This document shows, in pieces, positions 27,301 to 37,227 of a DNA stretch of 64,000 nucleotides. The DNA lies in contig NC_092520.1 in assembly GCF_037038585.1 (NCBI RefSeq), positions 13,461,001 through 13,525,000 on the forward strand. Reading direction: 5' to 3'. Origin of the DNA: Patagioenas fasciata (lineage: Eukaryota; Chordata; Aves; Columbiformes; Columbidae). The notes under the pieces were generated by a model. It was not told the DNA's origin, made no database searches, and was given only the letters and a program-made list of their open reading frames with translations. The translations under genes and the position numbers were made by a program. Within the stretch, counting starts at the first letter, position 1. Each line of letters starts with the position of its first letter.

Positions 27301-30300
27301 TGTTTTACGGGGTTGAGTTGCGACTGCAATTTCTGTAATTGGCCGGGTGTCTGTATCTACTTTGTTTTATTTTTTTTTGTGTTTGGTACAACTACAGTTT
27401 TGCACAGAGAGCAGTAACAAGCAGTTATTCTGTATAGAATGAGATATTTACCACTAATATAATGACTTTGTGTAGAGGAAATATAACAGTCTGAGATGAC
27501 AGCAGGGGCCTGGAGAAGTGGAGACAAAGGATGTGGCACAGAGGAGTACAGGGGATGAGATGGGGGACAGGCTTGGCAATGGGGACCATGGCTATAAACA
27601 GCTCACCAAGGGTCAGTTAAAGAAACGCCAACCAGGAGCTGGACAAAACTGGTTTTAGAAGTAACAAAGATATCAAATAAATAGTGTCTGATATCATAAA
27701 AGCAACTATGTATAGCAAAAATCAGATGTAGTGTAGAATTGCAGAGCAATGAAGAAAGAGATGGGTCTAAAGTTTTACCAAACATACTAAAATGATCCCA
27801 GGTGGATCCTGCAGTGAGGAAAGAAGAAACCATCAACATGAACCTCATACTTCACCAGCAAAGGAGTCCGGATGCTGACAACTCACTGTAACACCCACCA
27901 CCACCAGAATAAAACCAGTAACACTGGGACCCAGAGTTGCTGTGGAGGGGCGAGCAAAACACCAGGGACAGAAACAAAAAAACTCATCATGACTGTTTTA
28001 ACTGCATTATTATTCTCTTTCTGTAATAATTTCATCTAGACTAACAATAATCAGACTTTCAAAATTTCAGTTACACCAACAGTAAGTTCTTCGCTATGTA
28101 AAGATGTGCTGCCTTTTTGCCCATGAACAACATTTTGAGCGTAGCACTTTGTATGGACATGTAGGCTCTTTACATCACAGTAAATAAATCCAGATTAAAA
28201 TGCCATTTTATTCTAAACAGGTGTTGTACATCTTCTCAGAACAAAGGAAAAAAACCATAAACTCATGTTTTTGTAACTAGTTCAGCAGAAGTATGATCAC
28301 ATACCCACACCTGATCCAGATCAAATTTGAACCATTGGGTGACTTAACATTAATGACTCTGGAGCCACGGACAAAAGACCAGAGAAAGGCCCAATATGTA
28401 AAGTGAGAGCATTTGTGCAGAGCTAAAAAAAAAAACTTCTAGAACATCACCTTGAAGGGGTTATGGACTAGAAAGCTGCTAACACTTTCTCTTCATCAAA
28501 TATATCAGGGTTTAGAAAGCAATGGAAAAGAATTCATGGAGCAGAAAGGCAAGAGAGAAGCAAGAAAAAGAGCTACCTTGAAATCACTGGAAAATTACTG
28601 AGTGAGAATATTGTCTGGCAAAAGAAACTACAGATGGTAGGAAAAGGAAAAACAAATACTTGAAAAGTTCCACTGATTTTTGTTGTTGCCTTTCACTGAA
28701 TTTTCCTTCAATTAAGCTCCCAGTTACTGAGGCTATAAAACACCCAAATATTTTTTAGTTCAAAATGAAGATGGGGATAATTTGTGACAGTGTCTCCTTT
28801 GTATTCTCTCTTTGCTGAGTTATCCCCAAGAGCTCTGCAAACCAAGCACTTCATTACCTTTCTGTTACCCTCCTCTTCATGGTGCTGTGGGCTTCCCATG
28901 GACAAGTGACAAGATCACGTTTTTCATGTCCCATTTTACATCTACACCTTGTATATAACACCTTATCAGAGTGACCTCTGGAAGGCTGCCGATGCATTTC
29001 TAATGCATGCTTGCTGGTTTTTCCCTCAACTAAGCTTTCTGGTAATGTAAGCCCTTTGGTGTACAGATCAGGTCTCTTTTTACACTACCTGATACCCCCA
29101 GCGCTGAAAAAACAGTAACAGTAAAGCAGGTCACCAGGGTAAGACTCATGAAAAAGAAGCTGTGGACTATTGATTCTGCTGAGCCATTCACGAGGTGCTA
29201 TGACCTTTCCAAATGCAGTTCTTGCCTAATAAAAGAATTAGCAAAGGAAGGGAGACAATAAAATATCAGAAATTAATTAAAACCCGTGTTTGAGAAAGGT
29301 GTTAATCTATAGCTGAAGTCATAGCAGGAATACAATCACATAACAGATAAGAACTGTGTAATTTGACATCACCAGGTCATCCTCAATCTTAAAATTCTGC
29401 TTCTGTAATTGCATCTCTGTTGTAAATAGCCTGTAGTAAAGGCACTATGTGTACGAGTCAAAACCGTTTAGCAAATAGACTGTTGGTCAATGTAACATTA
29501 CCGTGTCTCTTCAGAAAAGGCAGTGCTCAATGGGACTCAACACAGTTGGGTTCTGAGCCCAATTTTACTCCTCACCAACCATCAGATCTTGCCTCATCTC
29601 TCCACAGCAGTTTTTCGTCTCATCCTTAGACTTTCTTGTTCTTCACCAATCTCTCAGCAAGGAGTCTCAGCACTTAATTACAAGTCCAAGAGCTTAATAA
29701 AATTACTCGCCAGGCAAATATAGTCCTGGCTTAGGCACATTTAAATAGTTGGTCCCTGGCTCTTCAACACACATATCATCACTATCTGTATAGCAGGTAG
29801 AATCATGGCACCCCAAATTCCTGTGAGGTATCTAAAAAACAACAATATAATATTAATTAAGAGACAGGTGAGTGTCAATTGTATCTTCTGTTCTCAAACT
29901 GAATGGTCAGAGCTTGGCAAAGAGATCTGTGTGTGCCTGACAGAGAAAAACTTCTAAGACTGAAAGTCTTACACTCCAAGAGAAGTAGGAGCTGTTTGTG
30001 CTGAATGCAGGAGTCGAAATGTGCATGCCAAAGTTTGCTACTAAAAACAATTCCCAAGTTCTTCAAAGGTAAGTTTCTCTTCCCAAGTGTACTGCATAAC
30101 TTAAAAGCTCTAAAGTCTATTTGACTGACTGTTATTTTCACTATTTTCTGCCCCAAATTCTCAGAATCTAATAGAAGACTCTCCTTGCTTTGCAAATGTA
30201 TATGCAGGCAAAACTGTTCTTTATCTTCACAATATAGAGTACACAAAAAAAACCTCTCAGAATGCACTTCAGTTGCAAATAAGCGTTATAAATTATCACT

Positions 30301-32423
30301 CACATGTTAAAATTAATGATAATGAATCCATCTGGAGTTGCTAATTGGTTCTAGGCACAGTGTTAAGTTTCTCAGATGCGAAAACCAGTTCATTATGAAC
30401 ACTCAGCCAACAACATACTTGTCTTTAATGGTAATAATTCTTGAGAAATCCTGCTTCATGCATGTAAGAAATCAAATGCAAGAAGTGCTTGCAAAACCCA
30501 TGAAGAAAATGACAGCTACTCACATTTCACTGAACACCAGAACTGGCAAAAAGCTCCACTTTCAAACTCTAACTTCCATGACTCATCACAAAACAACTCA
30601 ATTGGTAAATCTCACACATGTGGTAGCAATGTGGTCCTAGAGAGCTCTCCTCGGCCAAAAGACCCAACCCCTTCCAGCATCACTCTAACCCGTGGGGAAA
30701 GAATTCCTTCAACGTAGCCTTAAATCAGACCAGGTATTGACAGGACCTTATTTCAGACAAAGCAGCAAGTTCATACCTCATGGAACTATTGCTTCACCAG
30801 ACCGTGCTGCACTGATTTACACAGAGTTTATGTTTTCAGAGTTATCCCTGCAAACATAAAGACAAGGAGCATGATTATTCTCATATGCTTCAGTAGAAGT
30901 GCAATGCGCGGGATCCCCGTTGTTTGCAGATCTCTGCGGATGATGAGCACCAGCAGAGAAGTGGTAACAAGCAACCAGAAAGTGGTAACATCAAACATCG
31001 CTACAGCCGTGCTGGCAGGAAACATCTGCCCACTGCCTTATCTCTTTCTCTCATTTTATACTGATGTTGAAATAGCCCTGACGTCTCCTACAGCAGTGTC
31101 TTTACAGTACAATCGGCTCCACACTTGGGCACAGGCAATACAAATTTACCTTCAGCAGATCTAACAGGCAGCCTCTTAGCTATCTGACTGGACTGTTGTT
31201 CAGACTGGACTGTAATATGCTTTTTCAGATATTTCAGAGGAATACAGAGATACACATTAATTCAGAAACTACAGCACATCATCACAGACACTGCACAAAC
31301 AAAATGCCTAATTGCTTTTAATGAAAAGCAAATATCTTAACAACCCCTTTTTCCTCAAGTCATGTGTTCTGCTAAAGTCATACATGGCTCTATCTGGTTT
31401 TCCTTTCACAAAAGGAAAGATTGTGGTAGAATTTTGCTGACTGTTACTTTGAATTCCATAGGTCAGAGGGTCCATATGCAACCTCAAATTAAAAAAAAAA
31501 AAATCCCAACACAAACACCACCCACCCACAGCTCTACCTACAAATTAATTTTACAAGTTGTCTTTGTAGAAGTCTGATTAATTGGCACAGCTGAAATGTG
31601 TTTATCTCTCACCCAGGATCCCCAGGCCATTCTACAGATATAAAAGCAGTCCTTAACATTCAGTAAAGCTTGCTCTTCTGGACATAACCACACTGTAGCT
31701 CATCAAAGGTTCAAATCAGTGTTTTACCTCTCTCCTTTTTCTGTCTCAAGGGCTGCTCCTCGCCTGACACTGCAGACACACAAGCGGTCCTTGCCAGCTG
31801 CTGGTTAAGTACCACAGCAGCTCTTTATGTGTGGTTGTCCCAGTCGTCTGTCTTCCACGAGAACAGGATGCAAGGGGAAAGTCCATCCCAAATACTGACC
31901 TTTGGAAACCCCAGGAAGCTGCAGAACCCAGGGCTGTGCCACCCAAAACTAGCACTGGGTGAGGCAGCTTAGACATGACAAGCAGAACAGCTGTTTCAGC
32001 ACAACTATGAGGCAGCTGCGTTAATTTGCTGTGATCTGCTAATTTGAAACTAACTTGGTATTTCCACACAGAGCTGGGGATTTTTTACTATGTACAAACA
32101 GCTATACTGTGAGTCTTGCAGAGTTTTTCAAACATTTTTTCTAGTTGGGAAAATACATAACATTTGTTTAGTTATTATCATACAGGTACTGCATATTACT
32201 AGGGTCTATTGAAATACCATAGCAACTTTCACTGTCAAGTGCTATTACTGACATATCTCATGTGCATTATTAAAGGCCAAATAAACATATCTATGTTCTT
32301 TAAGGCAATTATTCATGTGAGCAACCTTACATGTGAGTAAACTCTAGCAAGCATGTCTTCTTGAAGAGTTAGATTTTAAGTATCTCTAGAAATATGAAAC
32401 TCAACTTCTGAGCTCGAGCTCAG

Positions 32424-32965
32424 CTGATTGTGTCCCTGTATTCAGCGCTGGTGAGGCCCCACCTTGAATACTGTGTTCAGTTTTGGGCCCCTCATCATAA
32501 AAAGGACACTGAAATACTAGAGAGAGTGCAGAGGAGGGTGATGAAGCTGGTGAGGGGCCTGGAGCACAAGTGTGATGAGGAGCAGCTGAGGGAGCTGGGG
32601 CTGTTTAACCTGGAGAAAAGGAGGCTTAGGGGAGACCTTATAGCTGTCTACAACTACCTGAAAGGAGGTTGTAGCATGGAGGGTGTTGGTCTCTTCTCTC
32701 AAGTACCAAGTGACAGGACAAGAGGAAATGGCCTCAAGTTGAGCCAGGGAAGGTTTAGATTGGATATTAGGAAAAAATTATTCCTGGAAAGGGTTGTCAG
32801 GCATTGGAAGAGGCTGCCCAGGGAAGCGGTGGAGTCACCATCCCTGGAGGTCTTTAAAAGACATTTAAACAAGGTTCTTAGGGACATGGTTTAATGCTAG
32901 AGTTATGGTTAGCCTCGATTATCCTGAGGGTCTCTTCCAACCAAAATGATTCTATGATTCTATGA
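32424..32965 (+). mobile_element. CR1 LINE, 3' fragment with open frame
   Basis: This is a 5'-truncated copy with an open frame of 154 codons (32430-32894) reading [20 protein letters not shown], then [20 protein letters not shown], then [20 protein letters not shown]. It ends in ATTCTATGATTCTATGA. It is closely related to the copy at 1062-1829 but less disrupted. It lies antisense to MTMR2. Confidence 0.95.
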
Positions 32966-33090
32966 CATTTGATACTAGCACCTTTCCAAGTCTTCTAAAT
33001 CTTGCATAAAACAATTCAGTCAACTACAAATCAATAAGGCTTCCCATTGCTAGGTAACTGAATCTGGGATGAGTGGCCTTCTACGCTTTT

Positions 33091-33107
33091 TTGTTGTTGT
33101 TGTTGTT
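33091..33107. repeat. (TTG)n microsatellite
   Basis: A run of TTG units in MTMR2 intron 1. Confidence 0.9.
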
Positions 33108-34384
33108 CCTTTTAAACAAAACAGATTAGAAAAACTGATGACAGCACCCTCGTGATTCATTGTGCTCCTCACATCATCCCCAAAGCTTTTTCTTTTTAGA
33201 CAAAACCACTTAGTGAAAATGAGTCACATCTCTATAGTCATAGGTTAACAATTCAAAGTTGGTCTAGCTATTAGACCACAATCACAGAGATGAAAGTATG
33301 TTTCAGTGCATACAAATGGCCCCATTAGCTTCAGAAGGTTTGTTCAGATGCATAAAATCAGACTGCAGTACAGTTTTAACGAAAAAAAAAAAGATTAATA
33401 CCCCTTGAAAATGGATCAACAGTCCAATTCATACAAAAATTATTTATTTGTGCAGAAGTATCACTAGATTTGCAGGGGAAGCAGGTAATAAACATTCTGA
33501 AGGTCACCAGGCATTTCTCATTACATGGTACTTTACTTCCTTATAGTTTTGTCTTAATCTTATCCATTTCAACTAAAAGTTTTCAGAGTATACACCAAAT
33601 CAAAATGAGGGTTTTTTAATTAATAAGTGCAGGTGAAAAATATTTTTGTTTCCAATACGTGGCTAGAGAAAAATCTATTTTCTTTGAAATACATCAAAAA
33701 TATTGGATAGCTCTCTTCTACAAATTCTAGATGTTGGAGCAGAGACTTGAAATTCTGAAAGCTTTTGGATAAGATTTTTATATCCCAAGAAATCTGCTAA
33801 AGTCTGGGCCTTTCCAGGGCTTGGAGGACATAGCCTTGTGCATGCTCAACAGAAACAGATTTATCATCTCAATTTCCCAATGGTTCCATCTGTGCAGGGG
33901 ATACTGCTGAGAGGCTGAACAGGAGTTTCCTTGTAGCCACTGGCTCTTCCGAGTTAAGTTCTCTTTTGTGTCCATAGGTGTGTGTCTTCTACAGTGACTG
34001 ACCTTCAGATGGGTCCAAAGTGATGCAGAGGGAAAAAGAAGAGTACATTCGGTGAGTGAGATAAGGGGTGTCTAGGCACCTGACATGGCACAGGCAAACT
34101 GCATCAGGAAAATTATAAAGACAGCAGAGAACAGAACAATTTCATGAAGGAGGGAGAAATGAGGATGACAAGTCATGAAGGATTCAAGAGGGAAGAAGCC
34201 TAAGTGCAAACGGGCACTGCCTGTCTGGGGAGCAGCTCTGTGAGAAAGGGGGTTCTGCTGAGGAAATGTCAGGCACGGGAGTACAGAGACACCAGCAGCA
34301 AACAGGCCACCAGCACCCTGGGCTGTAAGAACAGAGGCACAGCCAGGAGATTCAGGGAAGGATCCCCCTCTACTTGGCACACAT

Positions 34385-34720
34385 GAGAGCACTTCTGGAA
34401 TGCTGCATCCAGGTTTTAACCCCCCAGTGCAGGAAAGGCATTGATGAGCTGGAGGAGTTCAGGGAAGCACAACTGCAACAGTGACACTGGAGCAGCTGCT
34501 GGTGACGAGAGGCTGGGGAAGCCTGGAGCAGAGACTGCATCAGGGAACCAAAAAGCGGCCTCAGTGCCTTTGTGGAAAGTATCCAGGAGATGGAGATGGG
34601 CTGCCCAGAGAGGCTGTGCAGTCTCCGTCTCTGCAGGTTTTCAAGACTAGACGTGGCAAAAGCCACATCCTGCACTGATCTCAGAGCTGTCACTGTGGTG
34701 AGCAGGAGGCTGGTCTGAGG
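34385..34720 (+). mobile_element. Degraded CR1 fragment
   Basis: This is an older, strongly diverged CR1 piece. It keeps the CTGCATCCAGGTTTTAA block (counterpart of the VQFW region), the GCTGGAGGAGTTCAGG helix region, and the GGCTGCCCAGAGAGGCTGTG and TCTGCAGGTTTTCAAGAC blocks. Internal parts are missing or scrambled, and no tail repeat is visible. Borders are approximate. Confidence 0.65.
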
Positions 34721-35631
34721 GATGCTAAGATACCTTCAGTCTGAGTGAGCCTGAGATCCTAGGACCTGGCTGTGGCAAGGGCAGCCAGAATGGGACAGAA
34801 CAACCTTCAGCTATCAGGTCATCCTGCTCTCAGGCCCTACCAGGAAGCCAAGGGCCTCCTGCACCAGCACCCCTCCCCATCAGCCAACGTCCTCCCATGC
34901 TACCGTGCTGCACTCTCCTGCACCACACACTGCCCAAGCAAGACACAGTTGTGAGTCACAAATTCAAACTTCACCAGTAGCCTGTGGAGGGTGGGAGGAA
35001 CAGGAACTCCTCCTTTCAGCTTCTGTGGCTTAATCAAGCGCTCAGGAAAAGCTGTGAGGACAAAATCACAAATGTTTAACACATCCCAGGAGAGTCACTG
35101 CTGAAAAAGCACAGGAGAAGGCCCATCTGGGAACAGCAGTGTGCAGGATGGCAGCCAACACACCTTGTGCCCTCCTGGTGCTTCCACCAAGAGCTCACGG
35201 GTACTATTGATTTCCTTATATCCACTCACTGGACAGACCAGACAGGCAGCACAGCTTTGGTTATTTAGAGCTTTTACCAAACGGCTGGTGGGGGTGGCAC
35301 CTCCTTCTCTGACTGAACGCCTGCAAAGGGAACTGGCTTGGCCGCAGTCAAGCAGTGCCCACGCATGCACCACCGCCCAACACCACCCCGAGCACCGGGA
35401 CACCCCGCAGGGCAATACCCGGCGGCGGGGAGACGCCAGAACCTGCTGCCTACGGGGGCAGAAAATGGCACCAGCTCCATCCTCTCGGTTTCCCTCTCCC
35501 TGCCGGCCCCTCCTTCTGTCCCCCCACGCCCCGCGATGGCTCTTGACTGACGAGGGCCCCTCAGGCCGCCGAGCGGCGCGGCCCGGCCCCGGCGGGGGTG
35601 GATGGGTGGGCGATGGCACCGCGGCCGTTAC

Positions 35632-35714
35632 CTGGAAAGGGAGTCGCCGCTGGGCGGCCGCGCCGCCGCCGCCCGCCCGGCGCCCAGGCTCTCGCAGCTG
35701 GAGCTCTCCTCCAT
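35632..35714 (-). CDS. MTMR2: MTMR2 exon 1 (start codon and N-terminus)
   Basis: This is the first coding exon of myotubularin-related protein 2, a phosphatase that removes the 3-phosphate from PI3P and PI(3,5)P2 on endosomal membranes. Read on the minus strand, the ATG at 35714-35712 opens 27 codons beginning MEESSSCESLG and ending PPSGDSLS. The exon then gives two bases (AG) of a split Ser codon before a donor GTAACG at 35631. The human protein starts in the same way (Ser-rich, CESLG, ARPPS, DSLS), from memory. A short GCG run gives four Ala in a row. The start context has G at -3 and G at +4. The ATG lies in a CpG island, as expected for a first exon. The phosphatase and PH-GRAM domains are encoded by later exons that I did not find here. 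The identification is strong because joining to exon 2 restores the conserved SLSSASTSHS stretch in phase. Confidence 0.95.
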
Positions 35715-35765
35715 GCCGGGCGGCGGGGTGGCCCCGGGGCGGGCGGCTGGCTGGCTGGCGGGCTG

Positions 35766-35807
35766 TCAGCCGAGCGGCGGGCGCCCGGCGGGGCGGGACG
35801 CGGCCAT
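35766..35807 (-). promoter_or_regulatory. Upstream ORF (13 codons) in the MTMR2 leader
   Basis: On the minus strand an ATG at 35807-35805 opens a 13-codon frame (MAASRPAGRPPLG) ending at TGA 35768-35766. The stop is 51 nt before the MTMR2 start codon. The context is strong: A at -3 and G at +4. The uORF ATG is exactly 93 nt upstream of the main ATG, so it is in the same frame but stops first. If transcription starts upstream of 35807, ribosomes would meet this ATG first, and it could lower MTMR2 translation or make it dependent on reinitiation. The transcription start is not known from sequence, so this may lie outside the mRNA. Confidence 0.4.
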
Positions 35808-36152
35808 GTTGGCCCGGCGTGCCGCGCGGGTAGGGCGGGCTGAGGCGGGGCGGCGGGAGGGACTGCGGGGAGGGAGCGGTGCCGGCAGCGGTGACCCCAC
35901 CGGGTCCCCTTCCCCTCAGCCGTTATTCCCGCCAGCCAGGGAGGGGAAGGGGGTTGTTGCCACAGCCCCTCCGCGCTGTGAGCCTGGCCGGGGGCCCCGC
36001 TTCCCCCCAGCCCAGGGGCCGAGGGGCAGCGGGCAGCCGGCCAGGGGAGGTGTCCGTGCGGGTGAACAATTGGGCAGCAACTCCCTGCCCGGCCTGTTCC
36101 AAACCACGGGAAGGTGGCAGCTCCCGGGTTCCCTCCCCAGCGCACAGTGGTG

Positions 36153-36240
36153 CTTCCCAAGAGCAAGGAGATGGACTCTTCCCAAGAGCAAGGAGATGGA
36201 CTCTTCCCAAGAGCAAGGAGATGGACTCTCCCCAAGATCC
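36153..36240. repeat. 25-bp minisatellite (3 full copies plus a part)
   Basis: The unit CTTCCCAAGAGCAAGGAGAT followed by GGACT occurs three times in a row without change (36153, 36178 and 36203), then a partial fourth copy begins with CTCCCCAAGATCC. It sits just outside the MTMR2 CpG island. The period is not a multiple of three, so each copy shifts the frame, and the local ORFs across it are unlikely to be selected. Confidence 0.95.
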
Positions 36241-37205
36241 CCCCGAAATCATCTTGTTTCTGTTAGCCTGGGTTGCTAGAGGTTCTGCTGAGACCCTGTG
36301 TTGTGCTGTGTACCTGTAATAAAAACCATTTGTGCTCCCCACGTTTTTAATTGCCAATATCAGCTCAAGAATGCTGCCTGAATTTACCCCTGAAGCGTGT
36401 GGGGAACGTGTGAGGTGAAATGGGGTGAGTCGCAGGGTGCAGATGTGGATGCTGCGTGTGTTGGCGCGGACAGGAGGTCCCTGACCGGCCCCTGGTGTGC
36501 GTACCCGGGCGTTTGTGCCTGGGGAGCCCTGTGGTCACAGCTCAATATTAAATGTTCTGCACAAAGAGCCATGGTATGTTCAGTTCCTTGGAGCAATTCA
36601 GTGAGCAAGAGGAAAACTCTTGGCGTTGCTTACAAAGACTAAGGAATAGCATCTTAAGCTTCCCATACCCAGCACAAAGGTGTCTTCCAAATGCAGAGCT
36701 GTTCTGGCAAAAATCCCGTGAGGCAAAGAAACTGAAATGTTTGGGACACATTATTAGGCAGGTGGGCTTCCAGTGAGGCCTGTTTGTTGGTGAAGAGGGC
36801 ACCTGATGTGAGCATTGGTCCAAATGGACCTGCCCCTTTGAAACACTGCCTCAAAACAACACAAACTCTCTATCTTCTAAACATCTGAATGCTCTGTGGC
36901 GGTAAAATTGTTACTGAAACATCACCCCTCATTCGTGCTCCAAGGAGTAAACTAGGTGATGTACCTCTGTTGTTTCCCATTTTGTTCCTGCGATCGGAGT
37001 GTAACTGCAGAGCAGGTTAAATTGTGCAGATGCCCAGGAGCAGGACTGCACCAGCCCCCGCCTGAGACTGCACCAAGAGGCTATGAATTTGCCTCCATTG
37101 CTCTTTAATGTTCATCAGCTGCTGCTGAGCAAGCTCGATGTGGGGTGGTTTTGAAGCTGGTTTAAACTTGTAAACACAGCTTGGTTGATGCAGGGTTTGG
37201 GTTGG

Positions 37206-37227
37206 TTTTTTTTTTTTTTTTTTTTTT
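37206..37227. repeat. Poly-T run (22 T)
   Basis: Twenty-two consecutive T on the plus strand in intergenic DNA. It could be the tail of a minus-strand retrocopy, but no coding relic is recognised on the adjoining side. Confidence 0.95.

Larger units (their letters stand above)
14405..35631 (-). other. MTMR2: MTMR2 intron 1 (21.2 kb)
   Basis: This intron joins exon 1 (donor GTAACG) to exon 2 (acceptor TTTATAG). It is mostly AT-rich, repeat-poor DNA with no exon I can support. It holds three plus-strand CR1 fragments (19950-20146, 32424-32965, 34385-34720), a TA/CA-rich tract near 21266-21306, a TTG repeat at 33091-33107 and a stretch around 17450-18000 that looks like a conserved element. A hydrophobic minus-strand ORF lies at 30828-31025 and is treated under findings. 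Otherwise I see nothing gene-like. Confidence 0.85.
35350..36070. promoter_or_regulatory. MTMR2: CpG island / MTMR2 promoter
   Basis: This interval is sharply richer in G+C and CpG than the AT-rich DNA on either side, and it contains several GC-box-like GGGCGG motifs. It surrounds MTMR2 exon 1 and is the obvious promoter candidate. No TATA box is visible at a suitable distance upstream of the ATG on the minus strand. Around 35801-35812 the minus strand reads CCAACATGGCCGCG, which resembles a YY1-type initiator motif, so transcription might start near there; this is inference. Long open frames on both strands here reflect the scarcity of stop codons in GC-rich DNA, not genes. The edges were judged by eye. 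Confidence 0.8.

Noticed and set aside
35141..35833. A 230-codon plus-strand open frame in the CpG island
   Set aside because: Stop codons are rare in such GC-rich DNA. The translation is low-complexity Pro/Arg/Gly sequence, it overlaps MTMR2 exon 1 on the other strand, and several frames are open at once.
35602..36279. A 225-codon plus-strand open frame from the CpG island through the minisatellite
   Set aside because: Same GC-rich origin. It crosses a 25-bp repeat whose period shifts the frame, and no protein family is recognisable.
37206..37227. Poly-T run as evidence of a processed pseudogene
   Set aside because: No coding relic or target-site duplication was recognised beside it; simple slippage is enough.
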